NCBI GenBank assembly: GCA_964407825.1
Contig: CAYOXD010000005.1
Span: 1-64,000, forward strand
Length of the DNA: 64,000 nt
From: CAYOXD01 sp964407825
GTDB taxonomy: Bacteria > Desulfobacterota > Desulfobacteria > Desulfobacterales > JAFDDL01
Direction: 5' to 3'
Under the pieces are notes generated by a model that was not told the origin of the DNA, did not search any database, and saw only the letters and a program-made list of their open reading frames with translations. The number at the start of each line of letters is the position of its first letter. Position 1 is the first letter of the stretch. Shown piece by piece: positions 54,905 through 63,506 of this stretch. The translations under genes were made by a program, and so were the position numbers.

Positions 54905-55458
54905 CGTCAACTCCTGCTGTCCATACCCAATATCGCTCAAGGCCGCTTGTCAACGCTCTCCAAATCCCTCCTCTTACCGAACGGAGAAGAAAGATATTCA
55001 CGGGTCACACCGGATCCTCTCTCTCAATTATTCCAAAGGAGGAGGGCCTTGCTTATCCGAACAAGGTGTCAAGACATCGGTTCCTCGTTATGGCAGTATG
55101 GAAGGTTCGCGATCATCCTGCAACAGGCCGTGCCGTCGTGGCGAAGATTACTTGAAGGGTAATGCGGTTATAATCTTTGCGATTCCAGGCACATCGTCAA
55201 TCCATAAGGCGTCGGTTAATTCGTCTACACGAAATTGACGCTGTTTGTCAAGAAAAAAACACATTCCCTTCCGAACAGGTGGATAGCGAGTCTTTTTCCA
55301 AAAAATGAAATACTTGTCCGGTTCTTCCGGGAAGGCCGGGATGTCATGTGCATTGAAAATTCGTCAGTCGATTACGATTTATGGCGATCTCGACGCTGCG
55401 CTTCATGCGGAGCGGTGGAGGAGCACTCTCGAGTTTGGATGACGTATTGCAGGGAGGC
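54905..55458. other. Gene-poor region with short inverted repeats
   Basis: About 550 bases with no recognisable gene. A plus-strand frame of 83 codons (55235-55486) has no family features and overlaps the next gene. Two small inverted repeats are seen: GCGAAGATTA (55141-55150) with TAATCTTTGC (55171-55180), one mismatch, and a 4-base-loop hairpin ATTCGT-ctac-ACGAAT-like near 55217-55232. GGAGGAGGGCC near 55040 resembles a ribosome site but leads to no clear frame. It may be decayed DNA. Confidence 0.4.
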
Positions 55459-56577
55459 CTATACAAACTTCTGGTGCATTTCGTAGGCCGCTAGTTTCCG
55501 CCGGTTGAGCTCTCCAAAGGTGATGAGCAGAGATTCCTTATGCCGGGCGGCAAGCTGAAACCAGTTTTCGATTTCACTAGAGAGTTTTTCCTCCCCAACG
55601 CCTTTATAAGTCCTGCTTTTCTCCACCGGGTGATCCATGACACCGGAGTTGATATAGGTCCAGGTCCCGTTCTTTCTGGAAACGATGCCGGTGTGCCCCC
55701 GGGTTTCCGTTGAAAACGACAAGATGCCCCCTTTTTGCAGATACGGTGAGATCTCGTCCATGACCTTTCGGGCTTGCCGCACTGGATCCTCGACTTTCGG
55801 AAAGGATTTGCTGTAAATCCTGGAGCCTGAGAAACGCACCAGCCCCTCGCCGTTCAGATAGGCGTTCATGGGAAGGCCTTTGTCCAAGGCTCTTTCCATC
55901 AGCTGACGGCCCAGGCCGTGTTGTCCGAAGTAACGAACCCCAATTTTGCGCAGGCCGTTTACGAGCAGTTCGTAACAGTTCACATCGGAATACGCCTCTC
56001 CCTCCATGGGTTCGACAGCCTTCAGAAGCTCTTCATTCAGGTTGTGGGAAGATGCATCGGCCGCAATGGGCGCCGGATGATCCCGAGATTTCCCCGTTGT
56101 CGCATCCCGGATCGAAATCCCTGCGGCCGCTCCCCCCGCTCCTCTGGGGAGGGAGGCGGCGCCGGTGGATTTCTCAGCGGCCTTCTGGAGCATATCTCCC
56201 CACAGAAGTTCCTTCGTGTCCGGGTTGTAATAAATATCCGTACCGCTTCGAATGCAAGTATAGTCTTTGTGTTGGTTCTGAGAGCCATAAACGATGTTCC
56301 AGCAGTCATCTCTGAGTTTGGGATCGTTAATGAGCAGGTTGGAAACCGTCGGATTTTTTGACGTGATCGTTCCTATTTTGACAAGACCCGGCGGCATAGC
56401 ATGCAGGCGCCGCGAGCCCCCCGGCCGGTCCCGGCCGCCTGCCGCCTGGCTCGGGGGGGGGCCGCAATGGGACAGCTTTTCTGACAACACCTTGTTAAAA
56501 CCAGACAAATCAGATCCATTCCCCTTGGTCGGCAACGGTTTGTCCGGGCGGTTTCCCTCAACATAGCCGATCTTCAT
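55459..56577 (-). CDS. NlpC/P60-like putative cysteine peptidase or amidase
   Basis: A 372-residue protein. The C-terminal half looks like an NlpC/P60-type papain-fold domain: candidate nucleophile Cys201 in SDVNCYELLVNGLRKIG and candidate His295 in STETRGHTGIVSR, followed by WTYINSG with a possible third residue. The N-terminal half has a motif TVSNLLINDPKLRDDCWNIVYG to SGTDIYYNPDTKELLWGD, resembling the LysM-like spacer seen before lytic transglycosylases. A Gly/Pro/Arg-rich stretch (about residues 35-60) separates them. No signal peptide is visible, so export by a dedicated system, or an intracellular target, is possible. ATG 56577 follows AAGGATCGAAACG. Confidence 0.55.
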   Translation of the reverse strand: MKIGYVEGNRPDKPLPTKGNGSDLSGFNKVLSEKLSHCGPPPSQAAGGRDRPGGSRRLHAMPPGLVKIGTITSKNPTVSNLLINDPKLRDDCWNIVYGSQNQHKDYTCIRSGTDIYYNPDTKELLWGDMLQKAAEKSTGAASLPRGAGGAAAGISIRDATTGKSRDHPAPIAADASSHNLNEELLKAVEPMEGEAYSDVNCYELLVNGLRKIGVRYFGQHGLGRQLMERALDKGLPMNAYLNGEGLVRFSGSRIYSKSFPKVEDPVRQARKVMDEISPYLQKGGILSFSTETRGHTGIVSRKNGTWTYINSGVMDHPVEKSRTYKGVGEEKLSSEIENWFQLAARHKESLLITFGELNRRKLAAYEMHQKFV

Positions 56578-56683
56578 CGTTTCGATCCTTTCCTTGACCG
56601 CAACGCGCTGGGCGTTAAAAAATTCGACATCCTTACAGGATAGCAAATAGCATGCCGTAATGGATATGGGCCTTACGGTGGGA

Positions 56684-57310
56684 TCAATTCCAATATTCGG
56701 TCAACACAAACCAGGCGACCCCGTAAACCGCAAAGGCCATAAGCGGCATCGCAATCCAGACGACCTTCCGGAAGGACGTATGGGCGGCTTCGTGGTACCA
56801 TGCGTCGCGCTGGAACGAGAATATGATCCCTCTTCCAGGCTGATGCTCGAGGTTCCAGAAAAGCCCGCCGAGGATGTAGAAACTCGGGGAGATGAGGAGG
56901 TTTGAGAGCCAGGTGGCGGGATACACCCCGTCACGCAGCGAGATATAGATGTCATAGAACCAGGAGGATGAAAAAAGCATCATGCAAACTGCGACAAAAA
57001 TATCGGCCCAGCCGGTTCTTGTCTTCAAGGATCGGAAGACAGCGCCAACGGCCCATGGGGCGGTCATGAAGGTCAGCGCGGAGATGATGATGCTGTCGGG
57101 GTAATCCCATGTCGGGTCGCCTGAATAGGGGGCGGCAAGCGTGATGCCTGAGGCAGCGATGATGAAGGTGGCAATCTTCCACGGCTGGGACAAAAACGCC
57201 CGGTAATCCGAAAACCTCTTTCTGATCTGGGGTTTCCTCAATAAGAGCCGGGCCGCCAAGAGAAGGCAGGTTGCCCAGAACAGGATGTAAGGCGCTGGAT
57301 GGCTCATCAT
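56684..57310 (-). CDS. Integral membrane protein of unknown function
   Basis: A 208-residue protein with about five or six membrane helices (near residues 8-24, 45-62, 75-92, 103-120, 134-152 and 185-204). Between the last two helices lies RDAWYHEAAHTSFRKVVW, a HEAAH-like His/Glu cluster. I do not recognise the family. The start follows the minus-strand gene order; it may be co-transcribed with the NlpC-like gene 106 bases downstream. Confidence 0.6.
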   Translation of the reverse strand: MMSHPAPYILFWATCLLLAARLLLRKPQIRKRFSDYRAFLSQPWKIATFIIAASGITLAAPYSGDPTWDYPDSIIISALTFMTAPWAVGAVFRSLKTRTGWADIFVAVCMMLFSSSWFYDIYISLRDGVYPATWLSNLLISPSFYILGGLFWNLEHQPGRGIIFSFQRDAWYHEAAHTSFRKVVWIAMPLMAFAVYGVAWFVLTEYWN

Positions 57311-57577
57311 TATTGGGAATCCCCTGCTTTATGGGTTCATTGGCAAACCTTTCCCATCTCATCGGCCGATGGGGCCGTCATCTTTATTGGCCTTGAAGGA
57401 AAGAATTCAGTTTCTTTAGCTTAGACAGCAACTTCAACCCACGGCTTTTCATCGCGGGGCTCCCCTCCCGTGTCAACCCGTCAAGACTTTGGATTATTCC
57501 AGGCCTCAGGCGTTCATCTTTCGCAGCGATGTCCGCCAGGGCTTGCATTGAAAAGGTTTTTACAATACTGAAACAGG

Positions 57578-58636
57578 CTAGGCCGCGCAGATACCATACT
57601 GGGGCAAAAGATCGTGCACCACGTAAAGCCGGTGCACCTGGATGGCATCGTGAAAGAGTTTCCAGTTGCTCTCCAGAAAATGCTTCTTCCAGGGATACTG
57701 CCGCTGATCTTCACTGGTCCCGAGGGCGTCCCCTTTCCATGACCCGTCGCTCTTTCCCGCGTAAAACACCTCTTCGGACCCGAAGCTGAAGACACCTTCC
57801 CTGATGGATTGAAGCCAGTCCCGATGGCGTTTTTCCGCATTCTCCTTCTTGATGGCGCCGAAGAGGTCCTGAATCCTATGCATGTCTTTATTGCCGATAC
57901 CCGGCGCGGAAAAATTCGGATCACGCTCCCTGTATTGCTGCATGGCCCGGCAGAGCTGATCGGCCGCTTCACAGAATTCGTCCGTGTTATGCCGCCTGAT
58001 TTCCTCGCCATGACCGTTCTTGTATTTCCAGGCAAGAAAGGGCATGTCCGGCAGGACATACGCCCTGCCATGCCCCAGGGCCGGCGCGATATCGTCGATC
58101 ATGTCCAGCTTGATTCTATCTCCAACGGAATCGAACACGCCCGAGCTACCGGTTTCGACGGGATCTTCCACTTCGTTGATTTCGTGATGGAGGCCGGCAA
58201 AGTTCTGGTGCGCCCACGTGTCTGCATAGACATGCAGGGTGACCCCGAGGCGATGCAGGCCGTAGGGTTTATCCTGATCGAGGATGGCCTGGCGGACCAT
58301 CTTCCGTGCGATGGGGCTGTCGGGCTTGCAGATGATCTTCCGAACAAAGCTTCCCTCCGGATTCTGCCCCGGCCCCAGACCATCATTTCCCGGCAGAAAG
58401 TGAAACGGGAGCCAGGCCTGCTGGTTGGCAAGTTTCTGAAGGTTTCTCACGTCAACCATTTCATGGGCCGAACTGATCCGACTGAAGATCGCGCCGTTTT
58501 CGAAATAGACCGGGCCGCTGCTGGTGGCGTCATCCACATACTGGGCGGCATGGGCGATGATGTCCGCCTGTCCGTGCTTGAACCCGGCCAGCCGGGCCGT
58601 GACATAGGTTACCGTGTGATGAAAATCGATCTGCAT
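57578..58636 (-). CDS. DUF6765 family protein
   Basis: A 352-residue protein with the DUF6765 opening MQIDFHHTVTYVTARLAGF and AAQYVDDATSSGPVYFENG. The pattern GLHRLGVTLHVYADTWAHQNFAGLHHEINEVEDP recalls the His/Asp metal-binding helices of zinc-dependent phospholipase C/S1-P1 nucleases, so a metallohydrolase is possible, though no reaction is known. ATG 58634-58636 follows GGAGGGATT; the longer frame has no such site. It lies 26 bases downstream of the glycyl-radical activase and may be in that operon. Confidence 0.75.
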   Translation of the reverse strand: MQIDFHHTVTYVTARLAGFKHGQADIIAHAAQYVDDATSSGPVYFENGAIFSRISSAHEMVDVRNLQKLANQQAWLPFHFLPGNDGLGPGQNPEGSFVRKIICKPDSPIARKMVRQAILDQDKPYGLHRLGVTLHVYADTWAHQNFAGLHHEINEVEDPVETGSSGVFDSVGDRIKLDMIDDIAPALGHGRAYVLPDMPFLAWKYKNGHGEEIRRHNTDEFCEAADQLCRAMQQYRERDPNFSAPGIGNKDMHRIQDLFGAIKKENAEKRHRDWLQSIREGVFSFGSEEVFYAGKSDGSWKGDALGTSEDQRQYPWKKHFLESNWKLFHDAIQVHRLYVVHDLLPQYGICAA

Positions 58637-58662
58637 AATCCCTCCTTCTCTCTTCAGATGCT

Positions 58663-59562
58663 TCACGGGACCGACACTTCGGCCCAGGTGAAGTAACATT
58701 GCCACCTGTCAATTTCCGCCCGTGACATGGGGACCTCCGGCAATTCGGCCGCCATCCTGCCAATCGCGCGGGCCTTGGAACGCCCCCAGGGATGATAGGG
58801 CAGCAAGGCGATGCGCCGGACACCCATCGCCCGTAACCGCTGAGCCAGGGAGCCGACATTCTCCTCCGTTGCCGTATAGCCCGGAATCAGAGGAATCCGG
58901 GCCACGACGGCTTCCGGTTTCGCCGCCAGCAATCGGGCCAGATTGTCCATAATGACGGTGTTCCCCCTGCCCAGCAGCGCCGCATGCGCGGTTCGCCTTG
59001 CGATCTTGAGGTCGTAGTAGACCCGATCGAGCAGCTCCAACGCCCTTGCGGCAAAGGCCGGCCAGGAAAAAAGACCGCAGGTCTGAAGGGCGATGTGCAG
59101 GCCATGGCGCTTCAAAAGCGGTAGAAGCTCCCCTAAAAAATCCAACTGGCCTGTGGGCTCGCCGCCGGACAGGGTCACCCCACCGCCGGAGGTTTCATAA
59201 AACAGGCGGTCCCGCAGGATGATTTCCGTAAGGCGTTCCGCCGTATACCACGACCCGACTCGCCTGAGAGCAGTGCTGGGACAGACATCGGCGCACCGCC
59301 CGCACCCGGAACAGCGTTGCCGGTTGATACGCTCGCGACTCTCCGGCAACATAATCGCTCCTTCCGGGCAGGCTTCGCCGCAGTCGCCACAGCCGATACA
59401 GCGCTCCGGGTAAAAGGCCACTTCCGGCCTGCCCGCGATAAACTCGGGATTATGGCACCAGGGGCAATGCAGTGGGCAGCCCTTGAAGAAAACCGTTGTC
59501 CGGATGCCGGGTCCGTCATGAAGCGAATGGCGGGCGATATGGCCGATCAACCCCGATGTCAT
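58663..59562 (-). CDS. Glycyl-radical enzyme activating protein (radical SAM)
   Basis: A 299-residue radical SAM enzyme that abstracts a hydrogen from the partner enzyme's glycine. The SAM-cluster motif is C29-x3-C33-x2-C36 (GCPLHCPWCHNPE). A ferredoxin-like insert carries two more 4Fe-4S motifs (CIGCGDCGEACPEG and CSGCGRCADVCPST), typical of activases for non-PFL glycyl-radical enzymes. GGGVTLSGGEPTGQ is the glycine-rich SAM-binding strand. It overlaps the SCP2-like gene by four bases and belongs to the operon of the glycyl-radical enzyme. Confidence 0.94.
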   Translation of the reverse strand: MTSGLIGHIARHSLHDGPGIRTTVFFKGCPLHCPWCHNPEFIAGRPEVAFYPERCIGCGDCGEACPEGAIMLPESRERINRQRCSGCGRCADVCPSTALRRVGSWYTAERLTEIILRDRLFYETSGGGVTLSGGEPTGQLDFLGELLPLLKRHGLHIALQTCGLFSWPAFAARALELLDRVYYDLKIARRTAHAALLGRGNTVIMDNLARLLAAKPEAVVARIPLIPGYTATEENVGSLAQRLRAMGVRRIALLPYHPWGRSKARAIGRMAAELPEVPMSRAEIDRWQCYFTWAEVSVP

Positions 59563-60008
59563 CCGTGGGGCATCATGAGCTGGAGCTGCTTGGCCATGAA
59601 ACCGAACCGGTACAGGTAATTGAGATTACCACTCGTTTTCACGTCCTGGCGCAGCATGGACCCGAGAATGTCCTGCCGGGGCGAGATAAGGAAATTCAAC
59701 AGGGTCCGGCCGTTACGAAAGGTGATGGTGATGTGCGGATCGTCGATCACCTCCTCGGCCACCGTCATGCGCCCATTGTCAAAAAGCGCCGCCAGGGTAA
59801 TCCCGCCGTCCGCGCTCAAGAACTGGTATCTACCGGTAAAGCCTTGAATGTTTTGACGATAGTCTGGGTTTATAACAAACATGAACCGCATGAGATTGAG
59901 CAGGGTCTGGAGGAAGTCCTCCGCGAACTCGGATTCGAAGCTATTTGAAAAGCGGCCCCATAGACGCCTGATGTTGTCCTGGTCGAAAAAATCTGAAAGG
60001 CCCATCAT
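59559..60008 (-). CDS. SCP2-like protein within the glycyl-radical operon
   Basis: A 149-residue protein with an SCP2 (sterol carrier)-like pattern: RYQFLSADGGITLAALFDNGRMTVAEE, DDPHITITFRNGRTLLNFLISP, and VKTSGNLNYLYRFGFMAKQLQLM. SCP2 domains bind hydrophobic ligands in a tunnel. It begins 12 bases after the glycyl-radical enzyme gene and overlaps the activase gene by four bases, so it is made together with both. It may bind a lipid-like substrate or help the radical enzyme; that is inference. Confidence 0.7.
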   Translation of the reverse strand: MMGLSDFFDQDNIRRLWGRFSNSFESEFAEDFLQTLLNLMRFMFVINPDYRQNIQGFTGRYQFLSADGGITLAALFDNGRMTVAEEVIDDPHITITFRNGRTLLNFLISPRQDILGSMLRQDVKTSGNLNYLYRFGFMAKQLQLMMPHG

Positions 60009-60020
60009 GTTCCTCCCTTC

Positions 60021-62480
60021 TTAAGCGGGAAAGGGCACGGCCTGCCCGCTAAGCAGGCCATATTGGGTGCGGGTGATCAGCTCCTCTTTCATCAGATCGT
60101 TCAGGTCCTTGAAGTAGGCGGAATAACCGGATACCCGCACCATCAGTTCCGGGTATTTTTCAGGGTTCGCCTTGGCATCGCGCAGCATCTCGTACGTCAT
60201 CATATTGAACTGCACCTGCTGCCCGCCTGCCCGGAAATACGCCTCTATGAGCTGTGCAAACCGTTCTTGTATTTCAGGGCTGTCCGGCTCGGGCGCGTAC
60301 TTCAGATTAAAGGCCCAGCAGCCCGGCACCTCCTTGCCCCCCAGATCCGCGACGGAATTGAGGCACGCGGTCAATTCGGGGGCGGCCCCGGAGACCGGCG
60401 TGATGCCGCTGGCCAGGAGCTCGCCGCTCTTTCGGCCGTGCGGCATGGCGCCGGCAAGGGATCCAAGGCCCGCGTGGTTGGTCATGGTCCAGTAGGCGGG
60501 CCGGTATTTGCCGCCACGGTAATTGGTATGCGCCTGGTACACCTCGAAAATGTGGCGGATCAGATTCTTGGCATTTTTCCTGGCAACGGGATGGTCCGTG
60601 CCATACCGGGGGGTGTGGCGCTTGAGATAGACCTGCATCTTGGCCCCTTCCCCGCCGGCGAAATTGGCATCCAGAGCCTCTCCCAGGGCGGCAAAGGAAT
60701 ATTTCTTTTCGCTGAAAACGATCTGCTCGATGGCATTCAGGGAATCCACCACATCGGCAAAGCCGATATGGGTGGCGCCGGATGAGTTATAGAGCGCCCC
60801 GCCCCGGATCAGATCGGCCCCCTGTTGCATCGGCCCTTCAAAAAGCGCCGAAAGAAGCGGCGAGGGCATCATCTCCTGGTGGATGGCACCGAAATATTCG
60901 TTCATCTGGATCGCCTCGCCGATCAACCAATCGAGCTGGGTCTTGAAGACCTCCCAGAACGCCTCGAAACTCTGCAAATCCCTTGGTTCTGAGGTCTTGG
61001 GGCCGATCTGACGCTCACCTGAGATCGGCCGCCGGCCGCCATGCAGGGCCATTTCCAGGGCCGCCACCAGGTTCAGGATAATGGAGCTGGAGGCCGGGTA
61101 GTCCCGGCCGGCGCTGGCCAGCTCCACACACCCGATGACCGCATAGTCGCGGGCATGAGCCAGGGATTCGCCCTGCCCCTTCAGGGCCTCGATGTTGACC
61201 ACATCGTTGAAAAAGGCCGGCACGGCCTTGGTGTTAAGGATCACTTCGGCAACGCGGCGGCAGTACGCCGGCGGGTTGACCTCATAATGATACCGGGCAT
61301 TGACATTGGGATCGCGGATACGGAGCAGTTCCGTGGCCCGCAGCATGACATAGGTGAGATCGTTCACCGCATCGTCGCCCTCCAGATCGATACCGCCCAG
61401 GGTGATGGCCGGCACGGTGCCGGCACCACCGAAGAGCTCCTCGGACGCCTCTGGCACCATGGCTACATTGTCCGCCAGCTTCAGCCACAGGCAGCCGACC
61501 AGCTCAAGGGCTTCGGCTACCGTCACGTTGCCGCTGTCGATGTCCTGTCGATAATAGGGATAGAGCACCTGGTCCAGCCGGCCCGGACTCATGGCCATAT
61601 TGATGTTTTCGCCGTGGATCCCCACCTGGCAGATCCAGATGGCATTGACCGCTTCCCGAAAGCCCGTTGCCGGTTTGGCCGGCACCCGGCGACAGACCTT
61701 TGCCATGTCGGAAAACTCCTTCCGGAGGGACGGATCCTCGCTAAGGTCCGCCAACTCTTCGGCCTCCCGGGCGAGATTGGCGGCGTATGCCTTGACACCC
61801 TCCAGGGCAATGCCCATGGCTCTGTAGAAATCCGCCTGCCGTAGCATTTCCGGCTTCTCCCGCTGGCGCAGCGCGGTCTCATGCGCCGCGGCCTCTGCAA
61901 TTATCCCCTCCAGCCCCCTTTCCAGCATGGTGGTATAAAAGGGAACGCAGTGGGAGATGCAGCCCGCCTTTCCGGCGATGAAAAAGACGAGGCTTTCGAA
62001 AAGCCTCATGCAGGCGGGATTGTTGAAGCGTTTCCGGGCCAGTTCCAGGACGTTTCTTTCCATCCAGAAGGGGAAAATTTTCAAATTGAGTTCGCGGGCC
62101 TCCTCGGCCGTGAGCATTTGCGGGTTCTTCTCCCGCTCACTCACGGTCATCAGCTCCGGCCAGAGGCTGAGAGCGAAATATTCAGGAAAAAGGGGAGCGC
62201 CCAGGGGCTTGCTGGTGGTGGACCCGGCCAAGAGGTTGCGGTCATGAAATGAGGCCGATCTGTTCTTCAAAAAGTGGGCGACTTTTTTGGCTGCCCGCAC
62301 TTCCGGCGAATCAGACGGATGGTCATGATCCCTGAGATAGTCCGTAATGAGCCGGGCCCGCTCGATGCAGATTTCAGGCTGGCGGGTAAAGGACAATTCC
62401 CGCAACGCTTTGAGCCGTGGCAGCGTATCGAGGGTGTGCGCCTTTAACGATAGGTCCTGCAGCGTTATTTTTGCCATCAT
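60021..62480 (-). CDS. Glycyl-radical enzyme of unassigned substrate (PFL2/dehydratase-lyase type)
   Basis: An 819-residue anaerobic radical enzyme. The thiyl Cys451 and general-base Glu453 lie in IGCVELASAGRDYP, and the radical Gly785 lies in RVSGYSAYF near the C-terminus. Other fold marks are SPGRLDQVLYPYY near residue 298 and FNMMTYEMLRDAKANPEKYPELMVRVSG. The C-x-E pair puts it with the eliminases/lyases (choline, glycerol, propanediol, isethionate and hydroxyproline types) rather than pyruvate formate-lyase (CC) or benzylsuccinate synthase. The residues after GCVE (LASAGRDYP) do not match any subtype I can name. There is no microcompartment gene nearby. It is made with an SCP2-like protein and the activase. 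Confidence 0.9.
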   Translation of the reverse strand: MMAKITLQDLSLKAHTLDTLPRLKALRELSFTRQPEICIERARLITDYLRDHDHPSDSPEVRAAKKVAHFLKNRSASFHDRNLLAGSTTSKPLGAPLFPEYFALSLWPELMTVSEREKNPQMLTAEEARELNLKIFPFWMERNVLELARKRFNNPACMRLFESLVFFIAGKAGCISHCVPFYTTMLERGLEGIIAEAAAHETALRQREKPEMLRQADFYRAMGIALEGVKAYAANLAREAEELADLSEDPSLRKEFSDMAKVCRRVPAKPATGFREAVNAIWICQVGIHGENINMAMSPGRLDQVLYPYYRQDIDSGNVTVAEALELVGCLWLKLADNVAMVPEASEELFGGAGTVPAITLGGIDLEGDDAVNDLTYVMLRATELLRIRDPNVNARYHYEVNPPAYCRRVAEVILNTKAVPAFFNDVVNIEALKGQGESLAHARDYAVIGCVELASAGRDYPASSSIILNLVAALEMALHGGRRPISGERQIGPKTSEPRDLQSFEAFWEVFKTQLDWLIGEAIQMNEYFGAIHQEMMPSPLLSALFEGPMQQGADLIRGGALYNSSGATHIGFADVVDSLNAIEQIVFSEKKYSFAALGEALDANFAGGEGAKMQVYLKRHTPRYGTDHPVARKNAKNLIRHIFEVYQAHTNYRGGKYRPAYWTMTNHAGLGSLAGAMPHGRKSGELLASGITPVSGAAPELTACLNSVADLGGKEVPGCWAFNLKYAPEPDSPEIQERFAQLIEAYFRAGGQQVQFNMMTYEMLRDAKANPEKYPELMVRVSGYSAYFKDLNDLMKEELITRTQYGLLSGQAVPFPA

Positions 62481-62488
62481 AAGCCTCC

Positions 62489-63013
62489 TTATGAAGGAAT
62501 AAGTTTTGCGTTTTCGAACAATTGTTTCAAATTCAGCCGATTGACGACATCGGAGAAAATCTCGCCGAGAACCCTATCCGCGCCCTTGCTGCCCACGACC
62601 CGGACCCGTTCCGCGCTGCCCTGAATGCTATTCGTGGCGGTCGGATGGTCTGCCAAAGAAAGCTCTGCTTCATAGGCCATTTCGGCTTTCCAATGATGGT
62701 GTTGCAGATCGAGGATAAATTGCTTCAAGACGATGGTCAGAACCGGTATTCCCGCCCCGGAACGGTCTGTCGTACCGCAGCCCAACTCTGCCAGACGTTT
62801 TTCGAAAACCGTCTGGAATAGTTCCGTCAAATGGTGCTGACCGGCCAGGATGCGCCGTTGATCGGGCATGATCCACGAAAGACTGTACTCGCCGCTGAAT
62901 TCGGGAAGCCGGCAGGCCGCATACCCTTCCTCCTTGGCAGGAAGTTCTTAAACGACAGACGCTATTACCTTGAGGCTGACCGTATTGGGAAGAATCTTCG
63001 TACCGCATAGCAC
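62489..63013 (-). pseudogene. YajG-like lipoprotein gene with in-frame stop
   Basis: The frame from 62489 up to about 63013 encodes a protein resembling YajG-type lipoproteins (LCGTKILPNTVSLKV, CRLPEFSGEYSLSWIM, LTIVLKQFILDLQHHHWKAEMAYEAEL, VLGEIFSDVVNRLNLKQLFENA). It is interrupted by TAA at 62948-62950. Downstream of that stop the only in-frame start is ATG 62869, without a ribosome site. The N-terminal LCGTK looks like the end of a lipobox, but the usual hydrophobic signal is missing: TGA closes the frame just upstream at 63029-63031. It is probably a decayed gene, or holds a sequencing error. It ends 8 bases before the glycyl-radical enzyme gene. Confidence 0.55.
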
Positions 63014-63171
63014 CCGGGATACATACTGTCAAATCCCTTTTCAAAGAAGGTCAGGTGGCACAGGGCATTTTCCTGCCGGGCGGCGGCCCGCCAATATTCC
63101 TCGGCCACCTCCAGGTGGGAGCCATCGGAAGCATAGTCGGGGGACATGTCATTGAAAGGGCGCTGCGTCAT
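62965..63171 (-). CDS. Possible small protein, unrecognised
   Basis: A frame of 68 codons from ATG 63171 (TTG 63177 is also open) with coding-like codon use in its first 55 codons (EVAEEYWRAAARQENALCHLTFFEKGFDSMYPGCYAV). It overlaps the N-terminal end of the broken lipoprotein gene in another frame, and its last dozen residues (RRFFPIRSASR) look like read-out of that gene's frame. It may be the remnant of a gene cut by the same rearrangement. GTGAGGCC lies upstream of the ATG. Confidence 0.3.
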   Translation of the reverse strand: MTQRPFNDMSPDYASDGSHLEVAEEYWRAAARQENALCHLTFFEKGFDSMYPGCYAVRRFFPIRSASR

Positions 63172-63506
63172 GGACAAAAAGGCCTCACTGCTTCAATCCG
63201 GGTTTTGGTTGCCGCCTACAACAGAACGCGGGGCGAGGCAATGGGCATTCAAATTTTCCTGCGCGTCTCGTCCCTTCCGGCTCCCCCACGAGGCTTTCCA
63301 CTGCCCGTTCCGGGAGAGGGCATGGAGCATCCCATTGAACTGGTCATTATTTTAGAAATAATATTATTGAAGTTCCTGTAATTGTATGATATCTTATTGT
63401 AATAAAATAGGACATATCCGATATCATGATAACCGGAAATAAAATACTGTCAAATAACTGTTTAATCATTATATATCAATGAGATAAATCGGAAATAAAA
63501 CAGGCC
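63172..63506. promoter_or_regulatory. AT-rich control region before the Fic-family gene
   Basis: 63355-63506 is strikingly AT-rich. ATGATATC (63386-63393) and GATATCAT (63420-63427) are perfect inverted arms 26 bases apart. TATCATGATA (63422-63431) is itself a 10-base palindrome. CGGAAATAAAA occurs twice in direct orientation (63434-63444 and 63490-63500). These are likely operator and promoter elements of the divergent or Fic gene. No protein factor is identified. Confidence 0.5.

Noticed and set aside
55235..55486. 83-codon plus-strand small protein with a CASC motif
   Set aside because: Overlaps the 3' end of the NlpC-like gene, lacks a ribosome site, and its codon use is unlike neighbouring genes.
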